A stretch of DNA of 64,000 bases from Brevibacterium sp. p3-SID960 (GTDB lineage: Bacteria; Actinomycetota; Actinomycetes; Actinomycetales; Brevibacteriaceae): the NCBI RefSeq assembly GCF_025144725.1, contig NZ_JALXKS010000003.1, forward strand, positions 1 through 64,000. Direction: 5' to 3'. The notes under the pieces were generated by a model. The model was not told the origin of the DNA. It searched no databases and saw only the letters and a program-made list of their open reading frames with translations. How positions within the stretch are numbered: position 1 is the stretch's first letter; each line of letters opens with the position of its first letter. This document shows, one piece after another, positions 55,625 through 64,000 of the stretch. Made by a program: the position numbers and the translations under genes.

Positions 55625-58600
55625 GCCGGACACAGCACCGATCGCCTGTCGCCATAGCGCATGCCGCCCCACAGGGCCGGCGGGAGCTATGGCTGCTCGG
55701 CCTCATCGCCGCAGCCCAGGCCCTCGGCCTCATCCTCGTCGCTGACGGCATCGCCCGGGGCATCGTCGCAGCGATGGAGGGCCGGGCGATCACCACGGCT
55801 GCCGCGCTCGGCATCACCGGCGCCCTCATCCGCGGTCTGACAACCTGGGCGTCGAAGACAGCCGGGGCGCGTGCCGCCGTGGGATTCAAGACGACGCTGC
55901 GCTCCCGCCTCGTCGACCGCAGCCTTGCCGGCTCAGGTCGCGACCTGCCGGCCTCAGACGGGGCGCTCGCGCTCACCGCAACCCGCACCCTCGACGATCT
56001 CGATGACTACTTCACCGGGGTACTGCCCGCGCTGCTGGCCAGTGCGCTCATCCCCGGCCTCATCATCGCCCGGGTCCTCTTCACCGACTGGGTCAGCTCG
56101 CTGATCCTCATCCTGACCCTGCCGCTCGTGCCGATGTTCATGATCCTCATCGGCCGCTACACCGAGAACCGCGTCGCCGACGCCACGCGCGCGCTCGACC
56201 AGCTCTCGACCAACATCGTCGAACTCGCCCGCGGCCTGCCCGTCCTCGTCGGCCTCGGCCGAGTCGCCGCGCAGACCGCCGCACTGCGGCGCATGAGCAC
56301 CAGCTATCGCACCACCACCATGCAGACCCTGCGCGTGGCCTTCATCAGCGCTCTGGCATTGGAGCTCATCGCCACCATCTCAGTCGCGGTCGTAGCAGTC
56401 TTCATCGGCGTGCGGCTCGTCTACGGTCACATGGGCCTGGAGGCGGGGCTCTTCGCCCTCATCCTCGCCCCGGAGTGCTTCCTGCCGCTGCGCCGCCTGG
56501 GGGCGGCATTCCACTCAACTGAGAACGGCGTCGCCGCCTACGACCGTGTCTCGGCCATGACCGAGCACCCTGCCGCCGAGCGCCTCGGACTCACACCGGC
56601 ATCTGACAGCCCGGAGACGGGCCCGGCCGGCACCCCGATCACCTTCACCGAGCTCAGCGTCTCCTACGCCTCCCGCCAGCAGCCAGCACTGCCGCCGCTG
56701 ACCGCCGAGGTGCCGGGCACCGGCCTCACCGCGGTCACCGGCACCTCCGGATCGGGGAAGAGCACGCTGCTCGGCGTGCTCGCAGGTTTGGTCCGCAGCA
56801 CCGAGACAGGGGAATGCCGCATCACCGGCAGTCTCAGCGGCGTCCCCGCCCGCGTCGCCTATGCCGGGCAGGGCCCGCGGATGTTCGCACCGACGGTCAT
56901 CGAAGAGCTCTCGCTGTACGCCGGCCGTGGGCTCACTGCCGAGGAGACCATCGAGATCTCCGCCGCTGCAGCTCTCGACGTCGACCCTGAGATGCCATGC
57001 GCCGCGCTGAGCCCGGGGGAGCAGCGCCGGCTGGCCATCGCCCGTGTGTGCGCCCAGCGCGACGCCGAGCTCATCCTCGTCGACGAACCGACCGCCCACC
57101 TCGACGCTGGTGCCGCAGCCGCAGTGCGGCAGACCCTGCACCGGCTCGCGCGCACCCGCCCGGTCATCGCCGCGACCCACGACGAGACCCTCGTCTCCGA
57201 AGCCGACACACACATCCGTCTGACATCCGCCGCGCGACCGGCGGTCACCGATCGGTCCGTCCCCGCTGCATCCGCAGCCGACGCGACGTCAGGCTATCGA
57301 GAATCCCCGCCTGGGAACCGGGACACAGCTGCCTTCGATGAGCAGACGGCTGTGCCGGCCGCGCCGACGGGCACGCTGCTGCGCCGGCTGGCAACGGCAG
57401 TCGACATGCGCTCGGCGAAGTTCTGGCTGGCCGTCTTCTACGGCGTCGCCGCCGTCGCCGCCGGTGCTGCGCTCACCGGTGTCTCCGCCTGGCTCATCGT
57501 CCGCGCGTCTGCCCAGCCGCCGATCATGTACCTGCTCGTCGCGATCGTCGGCGTGCGCTTCTTCGGACTGTCACGTGCGGTGTTCACCTACCTGCAGCGA
57601 CTGGCTCTGCACGACGCGGTGCTGCGTGCCCTCATCGACCTGCGGGAGCGGATGTGGATCGGCTTCGCCCGCACCGGCACCGCCAACCGCACCCTGCTGC
57701 GCGGCGACATCGCACTCACGCGCTTCATCGCCGATGTCGACGACATCCGCGACATCGCTCCCCGTGTCGTGCTGCCCCCAGTCGTCGCCCTCGGCGTGAC
57801 GATCGCCGCAGTGGGCACGCTGGCCGTCATCGCCTGGGAGGCCGCACTCATCATGCTCGTCGGCGGTCTGCTGTGCCTGGGTGCCGCACCGTGGGTGACG
57901 GTGCGGGCAGACCGCGCGGCCAGCAGTGCAGCGCTGACGGTTCGGCAGCAGGCACTCGGAGTGCTCGCGCGTCTGCTCTATGCCCGGGAGGATCTTATCG
58001 CCGCAGGTCGCACCGCACCGGCCGCGGCACAGTTCACACGCGCCGACGCCTCGGCAGGGGCCTACGAATCAGCAGCGATCCGCGCCACCGGTGTCGGAGA
58101 GGGCATCATCACCGCTGTGGGTGTGCTCACCGGCATCATCATGATCCCGGTGCTCGCCGGCCAGGTTACAGCCGGTGAGCTCAGCGGCGAACTGCTCGCC
58201 GTCGCCGTGCTGCTGCCGCTGGCGCTCATCGACGCCTTTGCCGACTCGCTGTCCGCTGTCCAGCAGTGGCCGGGACTGGCACGGACCCTCGCCCGCGTCG
58301 ACGATCTCGACCCGGCAGACAACGCAGGCGCCCTTGCCACCGGGGTGAGCCCTGAACGGATCACCGAGCTGACGCTGTCCGACATCTCGGCGCGCTGGCC
58401 GGGTACCCGGACCGACGTCTTCACCGGCCTCAGCGCAGTGCTGCCCCGCGGTGGGGTGGCTGCTGTCACCGGTCCGTCAGGTTCGGGCAAGACGACGCTT
58501 GTGAGCGTGCTGCTGCGCTTCCTCGACCCGCGCACCGGCCGCTACCAGCTCAACGACACCGACGCACTGACCTGTCTGCCGATGGACCTGGCCGGGCGGA

Positions 58601-59025
58601 TCGCGTGGTGCCCGCAGGAAGCGCACGTCTTCGACTCGACGCTGCGGGCGAATCTGCTCATCGCCCGTCCGCGCGAGGACAGACCCAGCGACGCAGAGCT
58701 GCAGTCTGCGCTCGAACGCGTCGGACTCGGTGCTCTTGCCGCCGACATCGGGCTCGACGAGCGGATCGGTGCCGGCGGCGGGCATCTGTCGGGTGGCCAG
58801 CGGCAGCGCCTGGCCGTTGCGCGCACCCTGCTGGCCGACGCCGAGGTGGTGGTCCTCGACGAGCCGACGGCTCACCTCGATGAGGAGATGGCAGCCGCGC
58901 TTATGGCCGACTTGCGCAGGGGACTGAATGAGGAACTCGTCATCCTCGTCACTCACGATCCGACCCTCATTGCCGACTCCGACATCCCCGTCCAGCTGAC
59001 GGGCCGAATCCCGGCGCATCTGTGA
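55621..59025 (+). CDS. cydDC: Fused CydDC heterodimeric ABC exporter
   Basis: This 1134-residue protein combines both CydD and CydC in one chain. The first half has a membrane domain and an ATPase with GTSGSGKSTLL near residue 377 and signature LSPGEQRRLAIARV. The second half repeats it with GPSGSGKTTLV near 955 and LSGGQRQRLAVARTLL. CydDC exports thiols or acts on heme and is needed to assemble bd oxidase. The start is GTG overlapping cydB. Fusion of the two subunits is known in actinobacteria. Confidence 0.93.
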   Translation: MSRTQHRSPVAIAHAAPQGRRELWLLGLIAAAQALGLILVADGIARGIVAAMEGRAITTAAALGITGALIRGLTTWASKTAGARAAVGFKTTLRSRLVDRSLAGSGRDLPASDGALALTATRTLDDLDDYFTGVLPALLASALIPGLIIARVLFTDWVSSLILILTLPLVPMFMILIGRYTENRVADATRALDQLSTNIVELARGLPVLVGLGRVAAQTAALRRMSTSYRTTTMQTLRVAFISALALELIATISVAVVAVFIGVRLVYGHMGLEAGLFALILAPECFLPLRRLGAAFHSTENGVAAYDRVSAMTEHPAAERLGLTPASDSPETGPAGTPITFTELSVSYASRQQPALPPLTAEVPGTGLTAVTGTSGSGKSTLLGVLAGLVRSTETGECRITGSLSGVPARVAYAGQGPRMFAPTVIEELSLYAGRGLTAEETIEISAAAALDVDPEMPCAALSPGEQRRLAIARVCAQRDAELILVDEPTAHLDAGAAAAVRQTLHRLARTRPVIAATHDETLVSEADTHIRLTSAARPAVTDRSVPAASAADATSGYRESPPGNRDTAAFDEQTAVPAAPTGTLLRRLATAVDMRSAKFWLAVFYGVAAVAAGAALTGVSAWLIVRASAQPPIMYLLVAIVGVRFFGLSRAVFTYLQRLALHDAVLRALIDLRERMWIGFARTGTANRTLLRGDIALTRFIADVDDIRDIAPRVVLPPVVALGVTIAAVGTLAVIAWEAALIMLVGGLLCLGAAPWVTVRADRAASSAALTVRQQALGVLARLLYAREDLIAAGRTAPAAAQFTRADASAGAYESAAIRATGVGEGIITAVGVLTGIIMIPVLAGQVTAGELSGELLAVAVLLPLALIDAFADSLSAVQQWPGLARTLARVDDLDPADNAGALATGVSPERITELTLSDISARWPGTRTDVFTGLSAVLPRGGVAAVTGPSGSGKTTLVSVLLRFLDPRTGRYQLNDTDALTCLPMDLAGRIAWCPQEAHVFDSTLRANLLIARPREDRPSDAELQSALERVGLGALAADIGLDERIGAGGGHLSGGQRQRLAVARTLLADAEVVVLDEPTAHLDEEMAAALMADLRRGLNEELVILVTHDPTLIADSDIPVQLTGRIPAHL

Positions 59026-59046
59026 GCCCGGCATGACAAGAAGAGA

Positions 59047-59076
59047 CGGTTGACCAGGAGATCTCCTGCTCAACCG
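59047..59076. terminator. Bidirectional terminator, cydDC / sepH
   Basis: A 30-base inverted repeat (CGGTTGA...CAGGAG-ATCT... with one C-C mismatch) lies between the convergent cydDC and sepH genes. It would form a stem in either direction. No long T-run follows. Confidence 0.7.
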
Positions 59077-59091
59077 GCTCCGCTCAGAAGG

Positions 59092-60381
59092 TCAGTCGCG
59101 TTTGGTGCCGAACATGATCTCGTCCCAGCTGGGAACCGAGGACCGGCCGTTCTTCTTCTTCGGCTCCTCACCGGCCGGCTCCGTGCTCTCACCGGAATTC
59201 GTCACACCACCCGAGGCGGGATCGCCGCTTTGCGGCTCGGCTGCAGCCGAGCCGCCTGCCTGCGGAGGATCCGGCTGTGAGGTCATGATCGGCTGCGTCG
59301 AGTTGCGGCCATCGCTGACCCCGGGCTCATCGAGCAGCGACGGCTGATCATCGAAGATGTCGAAGGTCGACTGCGCGGCACCAGCGGGTGCTGCTGACTG
59401 GCCGCTGCGGGGCTGCTCGGCCGGCAGCGGAAGGCGTCCAGCGTCGTCGGCCTCCTCCGGGGCGCTGAGCGCCGTATGCGCACCGTCTGGCCGGGCAGGC
59501 GGCGCATCAGCGACAGCGTGCAGGCGTCCGCGGCTCTGCTGGTGCGGAACCGGCTGCACCGGTGCATCTGCAGCGGCTTCGGCCGGATCGAGACCAGGAG
59601 CGGGCTCATTGCTGCGCGGGCCCTGCGAGCCGGGTGCACCGGTCTCAGCGCTGCGGCTGCGCCGGCGGCGGAGGCTTTCGAGGATGCGGCCGGTCTCCGC
59701 CTGGTGATCGCGCAGCGGTGTGGCATCCGATCCTGAAGAATCCTGATGCTCAGCGTTGTAGGCGCGTTCGCTGCCGGAGCCGTAGTTCGGGATCGGACCC
59801 GAATCCGTCGGGCCGGAATCGGCCAGCCAGCGAGCCTCATCGTCGAGAGGAATCATCGAGCCCCGTGAGTACTCCCAGCCTGCGCGACGCCGGCGGTCGG
59901 CTGCGATGAAGGACAGCTCGACGTACCAGCTTCCGGAATTCTGCTTCCAGGCATCCCAGGACATCGTCTCGATATCGACATCACGCAGCTTCAGGCGCTC
60001 TTCGCACAGACGGACGAGCGGGGAGGGTGAATCATCGGGAGAACTGTCCGGGTAGACGAGGGTCTCCCGCGCCCGCCGGGAGATGTGCCCGCGCTCAGCG
60101 AGCACTGGATGCTCGTAGCGGCGGATGTGCTCCAGGGATTCCCCGGTGGTATCGGCGACTTCCTCAGCGGTCATGCCCGAGCGGATCATCGCCTGGATGT
60201 CCCGCGGGCGGACCTGCTGGCCCTGACGCTGCTGCCTCTGCGCAGCCGACTCGAGCCGGTGGGCGCGGATGGCGGCGTAGAGGCTCTCGTCGATCGGGAG
60301 GAGATAGTCAGTGCCGGCGGCGTCGCTCAGCTGCAGGTGCTCACCGTCGCTGTGCACACCGCGAAACGTCAGCTCCGTCAT
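59092..60381 (-). CDS. sepH: Septation protein SepH (DUF3071)
   Basis: A 429-residue actinobacterial division protein. The N-terminal DUF3071 domain (about 1-170) includes a helix-turn-helix-like QAMIRSGMTAEEVADTTGESLEHIRRYEHPVLAERG stretch and SWYVELSFIAADRRRRAGWEY. A long Pro/Ala/Ser-rich disordered tail ends with SSVPSWDEIMFGTKR. SepH binds FtsZ and stimulates ring assembly in Streptomyces and mycobacteria. GAAGGTGAGG precedes the ATG. Confidence 0.92.
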   Translation of the reverse strand: MTELTFRGVHSDGEHLQLSDAAGTDYLLPIDESLYAAIRAHRLESAAQRQQRQGQQVRPRDIQAMIRSGMTAEEVADTTGESLEHIRRYEHPVLAERGHISRRARETLVYPDSSPDDSPSPLVRLCEERLKLRDVDIETMSWDAWKQNSGSWYVELSFIAADRRRRAGWEYSRGSMIPLDDEARWLADSGPTDSGPIPNYGSGSERAYNAEHQDSSGSDATPLRDHQAETGRILESLRRRRSRSAETGAPGSQGPRSNEPAPGLDPAEAAADAPVQPVPHQQSRGRLHAVADAPPARPDGAHTALSAPEEADDAGRLPLPAEQPRSGQSAAPAGAAQSTFDIFDDQPSLLDEPGVSDGRNSTQPIMTSQPDPPQAGGSAAAEPQSGDPASGGVTNSGESTEPAGEEPKKKNGRSSVPSWDEIMFGTKRD

Positions 60382-60517
60382 TGCCTCACCTTCCACATAA
60401 TCCGGTTGGATCCGATCGTGTCACACCGGCGACGGCAAACCGCGCAGATATGCGGGCGAGTCGTGAGACAGACGCTCCCACCAGCTTGACCGCCGTGGCG
60501 AGGGCCAGCCGAGGTCC

Positions 60518-60523
60518 TAGAAT
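60518..60523 (+). promoter_or_regulatory. Candidate -10 element of leaderless hemH
   Basis: TAGAAT lies 7 bases before GTG (60531). The block TAGAATGGAGC is the same as upstream of hisD. A TTGACC at 60486 is too far away to be a standard -35. Confidence 0.45.
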
Positions 60524-60530
60524 GGAGCCC

Positions 60531-61652
60531 GTGACCACTTCGAATCTCAAACCCTTTGACGCAGTCGTGCTCATGTCCTTCGGCGGGCCGGAACGCCCCG
60601 AAGACGTGCTGCCGTTCCTCCAGAACGTCACACGCGGGCGCGGCATCCCAGACGAACGCCTCACCGAAGTCGGCGAGCACTACTATTCCTTCGGCGGACG
60701 CTCACCGATCAACGAACAGAACCGAGCGCTCAAGTCTGCGCTCGAAGAAGCCTTCGCCGCACGCAAAATCGACGTCCCAGTGCTGTGGGGCAACCGCAAT
60801 TGGGATCCATTCCTGGCCGATGTGCTGCGCGAGCGCGCAGCAGAGGGAGCGCGCACGTTCCTCGCCATCGACACCTCGGCGTACTCCTCCTACTCCTCGT
60901 GCCGCCAGTACCGCGAAGACTTCGCCGGTGTGACGGCTCAGCTTGCTGACGAAGGTATCGATGTCGAGATCGACAAGATCCGCCAGTACTACAACCATCC
61001 GGGATTCGCCCAAGCCGAACTCGATGCGGTGCGCGCTGCCCTGACTGACTTCCGCGCACAGGTCGGGGAGATCGATCCCGCCAAACACCGGCTGCTCTAC
61101 GTCACACACTCGATCCCGAATGTCATGCAGTCGGCATCCGAGGCCCGGACCGCTGGCTACCAGGGCCAGCACCAGCAGCTCATCGACTGGATCGCCGACC
61201 AGCTCGGCGGCGAGCTGGTCGGCGGTGCTGAACTCGTCTACTGCTCCCGCTCCGGCCCGCCGCATGTGCCGTGGCTCGAACCGGATGTCAACGACCGAAT
61301 GGCAGAGCTGAAGGACGACGGTGTCGAAGGCGTCACCCTGGTGCCGATCGGATTCGTCTCCGATCATATGGAAGTCAAGTTCGACCTCGACACCGAGGCC
61401 AGGGAGACTGCTGCCGAACTCGGGATGGCCTTCACCCGGGCTGCCACCGTCGGCACGCATGAGGCCTTCGTCTCCGGGCTCGTCGATCTCGCCGAAGAGC
61501 GGGCCGCCCAGCGCCGCGGGGAGGACGTCGAAGCGCCGACGGTCACTCCGGAGGGTCCGCTGGTTCCCGGCAGCGGCGCGTGCTCGATCGAATGCTGCCG
61601 GGGTATGCGGGACAAGCCCGTTCTCCCGCAATGGGAATCCGCCGCAGACTGA
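60531..61652 (+). CDS. hemH: Coproporphyrin ferrochelatase
   Basis: A 373-residue enzyme that inserts iron into coproporphyrin III (the actinobacterial CpfC route). Landmarks are VLMSFGGPERPEDVLPFL at the start, YVTHSIPN near residue 194 with the metal-site His, and a C-terminal SIECC cluster that can bind a [2Fe-2S] centre. The start could also be ATG at 60522, which overlaps the -10-like TAGAAT. It diverges from sepH. Confidence 0.94.
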   Translation: MTTSNLKPFDAVVLMSFGGPERPEDVLPFLQNVTRGRGIPDERLTEVGEHYYSFGGRSPINEQNRALKSALEEAFAARKIDVPVLWGNRNWDPFLADVLRERAAEGARTFLAIDTSAYSSYSSCRQYREDFAGVTAQLADEGIDVEIDKIRQYYNHPGFAQAELDAVRAALTDFRAQVGEIDPAKHRLLYVTHSIPNVMQSASEARTAGYQGQHQQLIDWIADQLGGELVGGAELVYCSRSGPPHVPWLEPDVNDRMAELKDDGVEGVTLVPIGFVSDHMEVKFDLDTEARETAAELGMAFTRAATVGTHEAFVSGLVDLAEERAAQRRGEDVEAPTVTPEGPLVPGSGACSIECCRGMRDKPVLPQWESAAD

Positions 61653-61672
61653 CATCTCTTCCCTGCTGCACA

Positions 61673-61708
61673 CTCATGCCCTCACCTGCTGACAGGTGAG
61701 GGCATGAG
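61673..61708 (+). terminator. Terminator after hemH
   Basis: A perfect 16-bp stem (61673-61688 with 61693-61708) and loop CTGA lies 20 bases after the hemH stop. It also faces the convergent small gene at 61817. Confidence 0.8.
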
Positions 61709-61816
61709 CGTTCAGCGGTGCAAGCCCGGCGCCTGACTCGGCAGAGAACGGGTCTCAGCGCTGGAGCCGAACTCCGATGCTGGTCGGGGATGAACGGCGG
61801 CTCAGGGGAGGGGGAC

Positions 61817-62071
61817 TCAGCTGTCGTTCGGATCCTCGACGATCGGGCTGTCGTTCGGATCCTCGACGATCGGGATCTGCCCGGTCTCGGTGGCCAGGAC
61901 GCGCTTCATTGCACCGGTGTCGACATCATTGGCATCGGCCAGGTCGACGATTCCTTCGAGCTGCCCGACGAGAGACTCGACGAGATGCTCATTGTCTTCG
62001 CGGCGTGCCTGCGCGAGCTGCTCCTGCAGTTCGCTGACGCGCTTATCAAGCTCATTCTCGAATTCGCTCAT
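61817..62071 (-). CDS. Small acidic coiled-coil protein (84 aa)
   Basis: This 84-residue protein starts MSEFENELDKRVSELQEQLAQARRED, a clear heptad coiled coil of about 40 residues, then LEGIVDLADANDVD and an acidic end where PIVEDPNDS occurs twice. I do not recognise the family. AAGGAAAC precedes the ATG. It is convergent with hemH and diverges from the DUF4193 gene. Confidence 0.68.
   Translation of the reverse strand: MSEFENELDKRVSELQEQLAQARREDNEHLVESLVGQLEGIVDLADANDVDTGAMKRVLATETGQIPIVEDPNDSPIVEDPNDS
61821..61874. repeat. 27-bp exact tandem duplication
   Basis: Bases 61821-61847 are repeated without change at 61848-61874. The unit is a multiple of three and duplicates nine codons (PIVEDPNDS) at the C-terminus of the small coiled-coil protein, suggesting recent slippage. 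Confidence 0.9.
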
Positions 62072-62329
62072 GCAGTTTCCTTCTCGTTTCGACAACGGTG
62101 GACAAGGTCTCAGCTTACCCATCGTCATCGCATTTGTGCCGCGCGCCGGCATCGTCTGAGCATCGATGTGGTGAATCATAAGTGTCTTTGTCATCTTCCT
62201 GTTGCGAAATGACCCGATGGCGTGCACAATTCCATGAGATACAAAACGGTGTCACGACATAGGCATGAGTGGTACCCTATGGCGACCGTCCACTCCAATT
62301 CACATATCAGCGGAGAGTGATCAGGCCAG

Positions 62330-62629
62330 ATGGCGACAGACTACGACGCACCTCGTAAGCAGGAAGACGAACTCAGCAGTGACTCCCTCGAAGAGCTGAA
62401 GGCTCAGCGGAATCAGCAGCAGGCCAGCCAAGTCGATGAAGACGAAGCGGTTGCAGCAGAAGGGTTCGAACTTCCAGGTGCCGATCTGTCCAACGAGGAG
62501 CTGTCGGTGCGTGTGCTGCCGAAGCAGAACGACGAGTTCACCTGCATGGAGTGCTTCCTCGTGCGGCACCACTCGCAGCTGGCCACCGACGACGGCGGCG
62601 TGCCGATCTGCACCGACTGCGCCGGCTGA
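62330..62629 (+). CDS. DUF4193 protein
   Basis: A 99-residue conserved actinobacterial protein with an acidic N-terminal half, the FELPGADLS segment and a zinc-ribbon-like pair (CMEC ... CTDC). It is commonly found next to dut, DUF3093 and DUF3710 genes as here. Function is unknown. A TACCCT hexamer at 62273 is a possible -10. Confidence 0.92.
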   Translation: MATDYDAPRKQEDELSSDSLEELKAQRNQQQASQVDEDEAVAAEGFELPGADLSNEELSVRVLPKQNDEFTCMECFLVRHHSQLATDDGGVPICTDCAG

Positions 62630-62658
62630 GCCGCGAGCGAGCTGAGAGAAGACGATAG

Positions 62659-62694
62659 GAGCACCGGAATCCTGAGGGATTGCCGGTGCTCTTT
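62659..62694 (+). terminator. Terminator after DUF4193
   Basis: GAGCACCGG (62659) pairs with CCGGTGCTC (62683-62691), with a further ATCC/GGAT pairing inside, followed by TTTC. It lies 29 bases after the stop and before the convergent DUF3093 gene. Confidence 0.7.
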
Positions 62695-62722
62695 CGCATC
62701 CAGCCGCAGGAGCGGTGCTGCA

Positions 62723-63187
62723 TCAGCAGTGGGAGTTCAGCGCAGCAGCCAGGGCCTGCGGATCCTTCGATGACACCAGCCAGTACGGTGTCGGGTCGTC
62801 CGGGTCGTCGATGATGACCTTGACCAGCCGCGGCTCCCACGGCCGGAGCATGAGGAAGGCCAGCGCGTCGAGCAGCGGCCCGCGCTCGGCGAACGACTGC
62901 GCCTTGTCACAGGGCTGAGCCTCTGCGATGAAGCTGCGCTCGATATGTGCCGGCCCTGCGATGAACTCGGTGTCGCTGACGATGATGACCGCCGAAGCCG
63001 ACCGCAGCCACGCGGCCACCAGTGCGAAGACGACAATGGGAACCACGATCGCGCCCCAGCTCCAGACGGGGAAGACGATCGCTGCCGTCATCGCGGACAG
63101 AAACGCAGCGACGAACCACCAGCCGAAGGTCGGCCAGAGCCGTTCGCGGTAGCGCACAGTGTTCGAGGAATCAGTCGTGGCGGGCAT
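62723..63187 (-). CDS. DUF3093 membrane protein
   Basis: A 154-residue protein with two adjacent membrane spans (about residues 20-65) and a soluble C-terminal domain containing LRPWEPRLVKVIIDDPDDPTPYWLVSSKDP, the DUF3093 hallmark. It diverges from dut, a pairing seen widely in actinobacteria. No function is known. Confidence 0.92.
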   Translation of the reverse strand: MPATTDSSNTVRYRERLWPTFGWWFVAAFLSAMTAAIVFPVWSWGAIVVPIVVFALVAAWLRSASAVIIVSDTEFIAGPAHIERSFIAEAQPCDKAQSFAERGPLLDALAFLMLRPWEPRLVKVIIDDPDDPTPYWLVSSKDPQALAAALNSHC

Positions 63188-63282
63188 GCCTCAAGTATCC
63201 CACAGGCCGGTGACCGGCAGCAGTCAGGTCAGGTCGGGGGGCCGGGCACCCTGAGACGGTGGCACTGGCTCGGGCACCGGGC

Positions 63283-63288
63283 TAGAGT
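63283..63288 (+). promoter_or_regulatory. Candidate -10 element of leaderless dut
   Basis: TAGAGT ends 8 bases before the GTG start of dut at 63297, and no Shine-Dalgarno lies between. A clear -35 is not visible. Confidence 0.45.
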
Positions 63289-63296
63289 GCGTCAAT

Positions 63297-63773
63297 GTGG
63301 CATATGAAGAACTGCGGATAGAGATCAGACAGCTCGACCCGGACATCGCCCTGCCCTCCTATGGACACCGCGGTGACGCCGGTGCCGATCTGTGTGCAAC
63401 TGAAGACGTGGTGCTCGAGCCGGGCCAGCGCCGAACAGTCGGCACCGGCATCGCGATCGCCCTGCCGGAGGGCTACGCCGGGTTCGTGCACCCGCGCTCC
63501 GGGCTGTCGTCGAAGCACGGGATCACCGTCGTCAACAGCCCCGGCACCATTGACGCCGGGTACCGCGGCGAAATCAAAGTGCCGCTCATCAACGTCGACC
63601 CGCACGCCGCCTACACGATCCGCCGCGGCGACCGCATCGCCCAGCTCATCATCCAGCGGGTCATCCACGCCGACTTCTGCCTCGTCGACAGCCTGGAGGA
63701 CTCCGAGCGCAGCGACCGCGGCTTCGGATCGACCGGAAGGTCCACCGCCAGCGAACACGATCCGCGCCACTGA
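63297..63773 (+). CDS. dut: dUTP diphosphatase
   Basis: A 158-residue trimeric dUTPase with the motifs [21 protein letters not shown], the uracil-loop [25 protein letters not shown] and the C-terminal GFGSTGR. It hydrolyses dUTP to dUMP and keeps uracil out of DNA. The start is GTG, apparently leaderless. It precedes a DUF3710 gene. Confidence 0.96.
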   Translation: MAYEELRIEIRQLDPDIALPSYGHRGDAGADLCATEDVVLEPGQRRTVGTGIAIALPEGYAGFVHPRSGLSSKHGITVVNSPGTIDAGYRGEIKVPLINVDPHAAYTIRRGDRIAQLIIQRVIHADFCLVDSLEDSERSDRGFGSTGRSTASEHDPRH

Positions 63774-63821
63774 CCCTCCGCCAGGGGACTACACTGACGA
63801 CCATCCGCTGAGGAAGGAACC

Positions 63822-64000
63822 ATGGGACTGTTCGATATTTTCTCCAAGAAGAAGCGCAGCGACGACACCGACGAGGAACTCGACACAACCGCTGCAGCCG
63901 TCGCCGACGACGGCGTCGCTGACGACGAAGCCACCGCTGCCGACCGCTCCGGCGACAGCGACGAGCCGGAAGGCCCCTTCACCGCAGCCGAGGCAGCCGA
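63822..64000 (+). CDS. DUF3710 protein, 5' part
   Basis: Only the first 59 codons are in the window: MGLFDIFSKKKRSDDTDEEL followed by an acidic, Ala-rich segment. The start and the context after dut match the DUF3710 family. GAGGAAGGAA lies upstream and TACACT (63790-63795) is a possible -10. The conserved domain itself lies beyond the window end. Confidence 0.7.
   Translation, partial: MGLFDIFSKKKRSDDTDEELDTTAAAVADDGVADDEATAADRSGDSDEPEGPFTAAEAA

Noticed and set aside
58477..59073. Minus-strand open frame opposite the end of cydDC
   Set aside because: The plus-strand gene has intact ABC transporter motifs through this stretch; the antisense frame has no recognisable domain.
1..64000. Search for CRISPR arrays, rRNA, tRNA and insertion sequences
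   Set aside because: No spaced direct-repeat array, rRNA or tRNA signature, or transposase was recognised by eye; a covariance or profile search was not possible here.

Overview
The window is one contiguous piece of a high-GC actinobacterial chromosome, coding almost without gaps on both strands. It carries a complete dcw (division and cell wall) cluster with sepF, yggT and divIVA, plus sepH, a Lys/Thr-rich HrdB-type principal sigma factor, DUF4192/DUF4193/DUF3093/DUF3710 proteins, a fused cydDC and many GTG/TTG starts. MurE has the DNPR motif of meso-diaminopimelate-adding enzymes. This fits the Micrococcales, most likely Brevibacteriaceae; the genus is an inference.

Layout. (1) 54-4524, minus: moxR ATPase - DUF58 - transglutaminase operon with 4-base overlaps. 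(2) 4839-20986, plus: mraZ (with a 3-repeat MraZ box upstream), rsmH, ftsL, ftsI, murE, murF, mraY, murD, ftsW, murG, murC, ftsQ, ftsZ; then pgeF, sepF, yggT, divIVA. Together they make lipid II, flip and polymerise it at the septum, and anchor and place the Z ring. (3) 24086-31107, plus: lspA, rluD, dnaE, hisD, nrdR, then two tandem hairpins that could be a terminator or a small RNA. (4) 31308-33551, minus: HelD-type helicase. (5) 33730-44095: a roughly 10.36 kb integrated mobilizable element. (6) 44074-51414: the truncated target gene, a DUF4192 protein, sigA/hrdB, an N-acetylmuramoyl-L-alanine amidase and parE. (7) 51425-59025: M56 peptidase/BlaI pair divergent from cydA-cydB-cydDC. (8) 59092-64000: sepH, hemH (cpfC), a small coiled-coil protein, DUF4193, DUF3093, dut and the start of a DUF3710 gene.

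The main discovery is the integrated element. Its serine integrase sits at the left end. A 29-codon open fragment beside it (33642-33731, minus) is the missing C-terminus of the spermidine-synthase-like gene whose body lies 10.3 kb away (44074-44814, minus). Joining the two at a shared TTG restores the frame (Leu-Ala-Lys-Thr). Imperfect inverted arms (GTCAAAC / GTTTGAC) lie symmetrically around that TTG, as expected for a serine-integrase attP. The element carries a MobF relaxase-helicase, a candidate oriT (tandem 23-bp repeats plus a perfect 13-bp-stem hairpin that also covers the relaxase Shine-Dalgarno), a MerR regulator with two matched 21-bp operators facing an NmrA-like reductase/DUF1772 operon, and unexplained cargo: an RCC1-repeat protein, an M23-like peptidase and two unrecognised proteins.

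No rRNA, tRNA, CRISPR array or IS element was recognised. Start codons were chosen from Shine-Dalgarno spacing, neighbour overlap and family length. Four genes (hisD, hemH, dut, the RCC1 gene) have a -10-like hexamer 6-8 nt before a GTG and may be leaderless.
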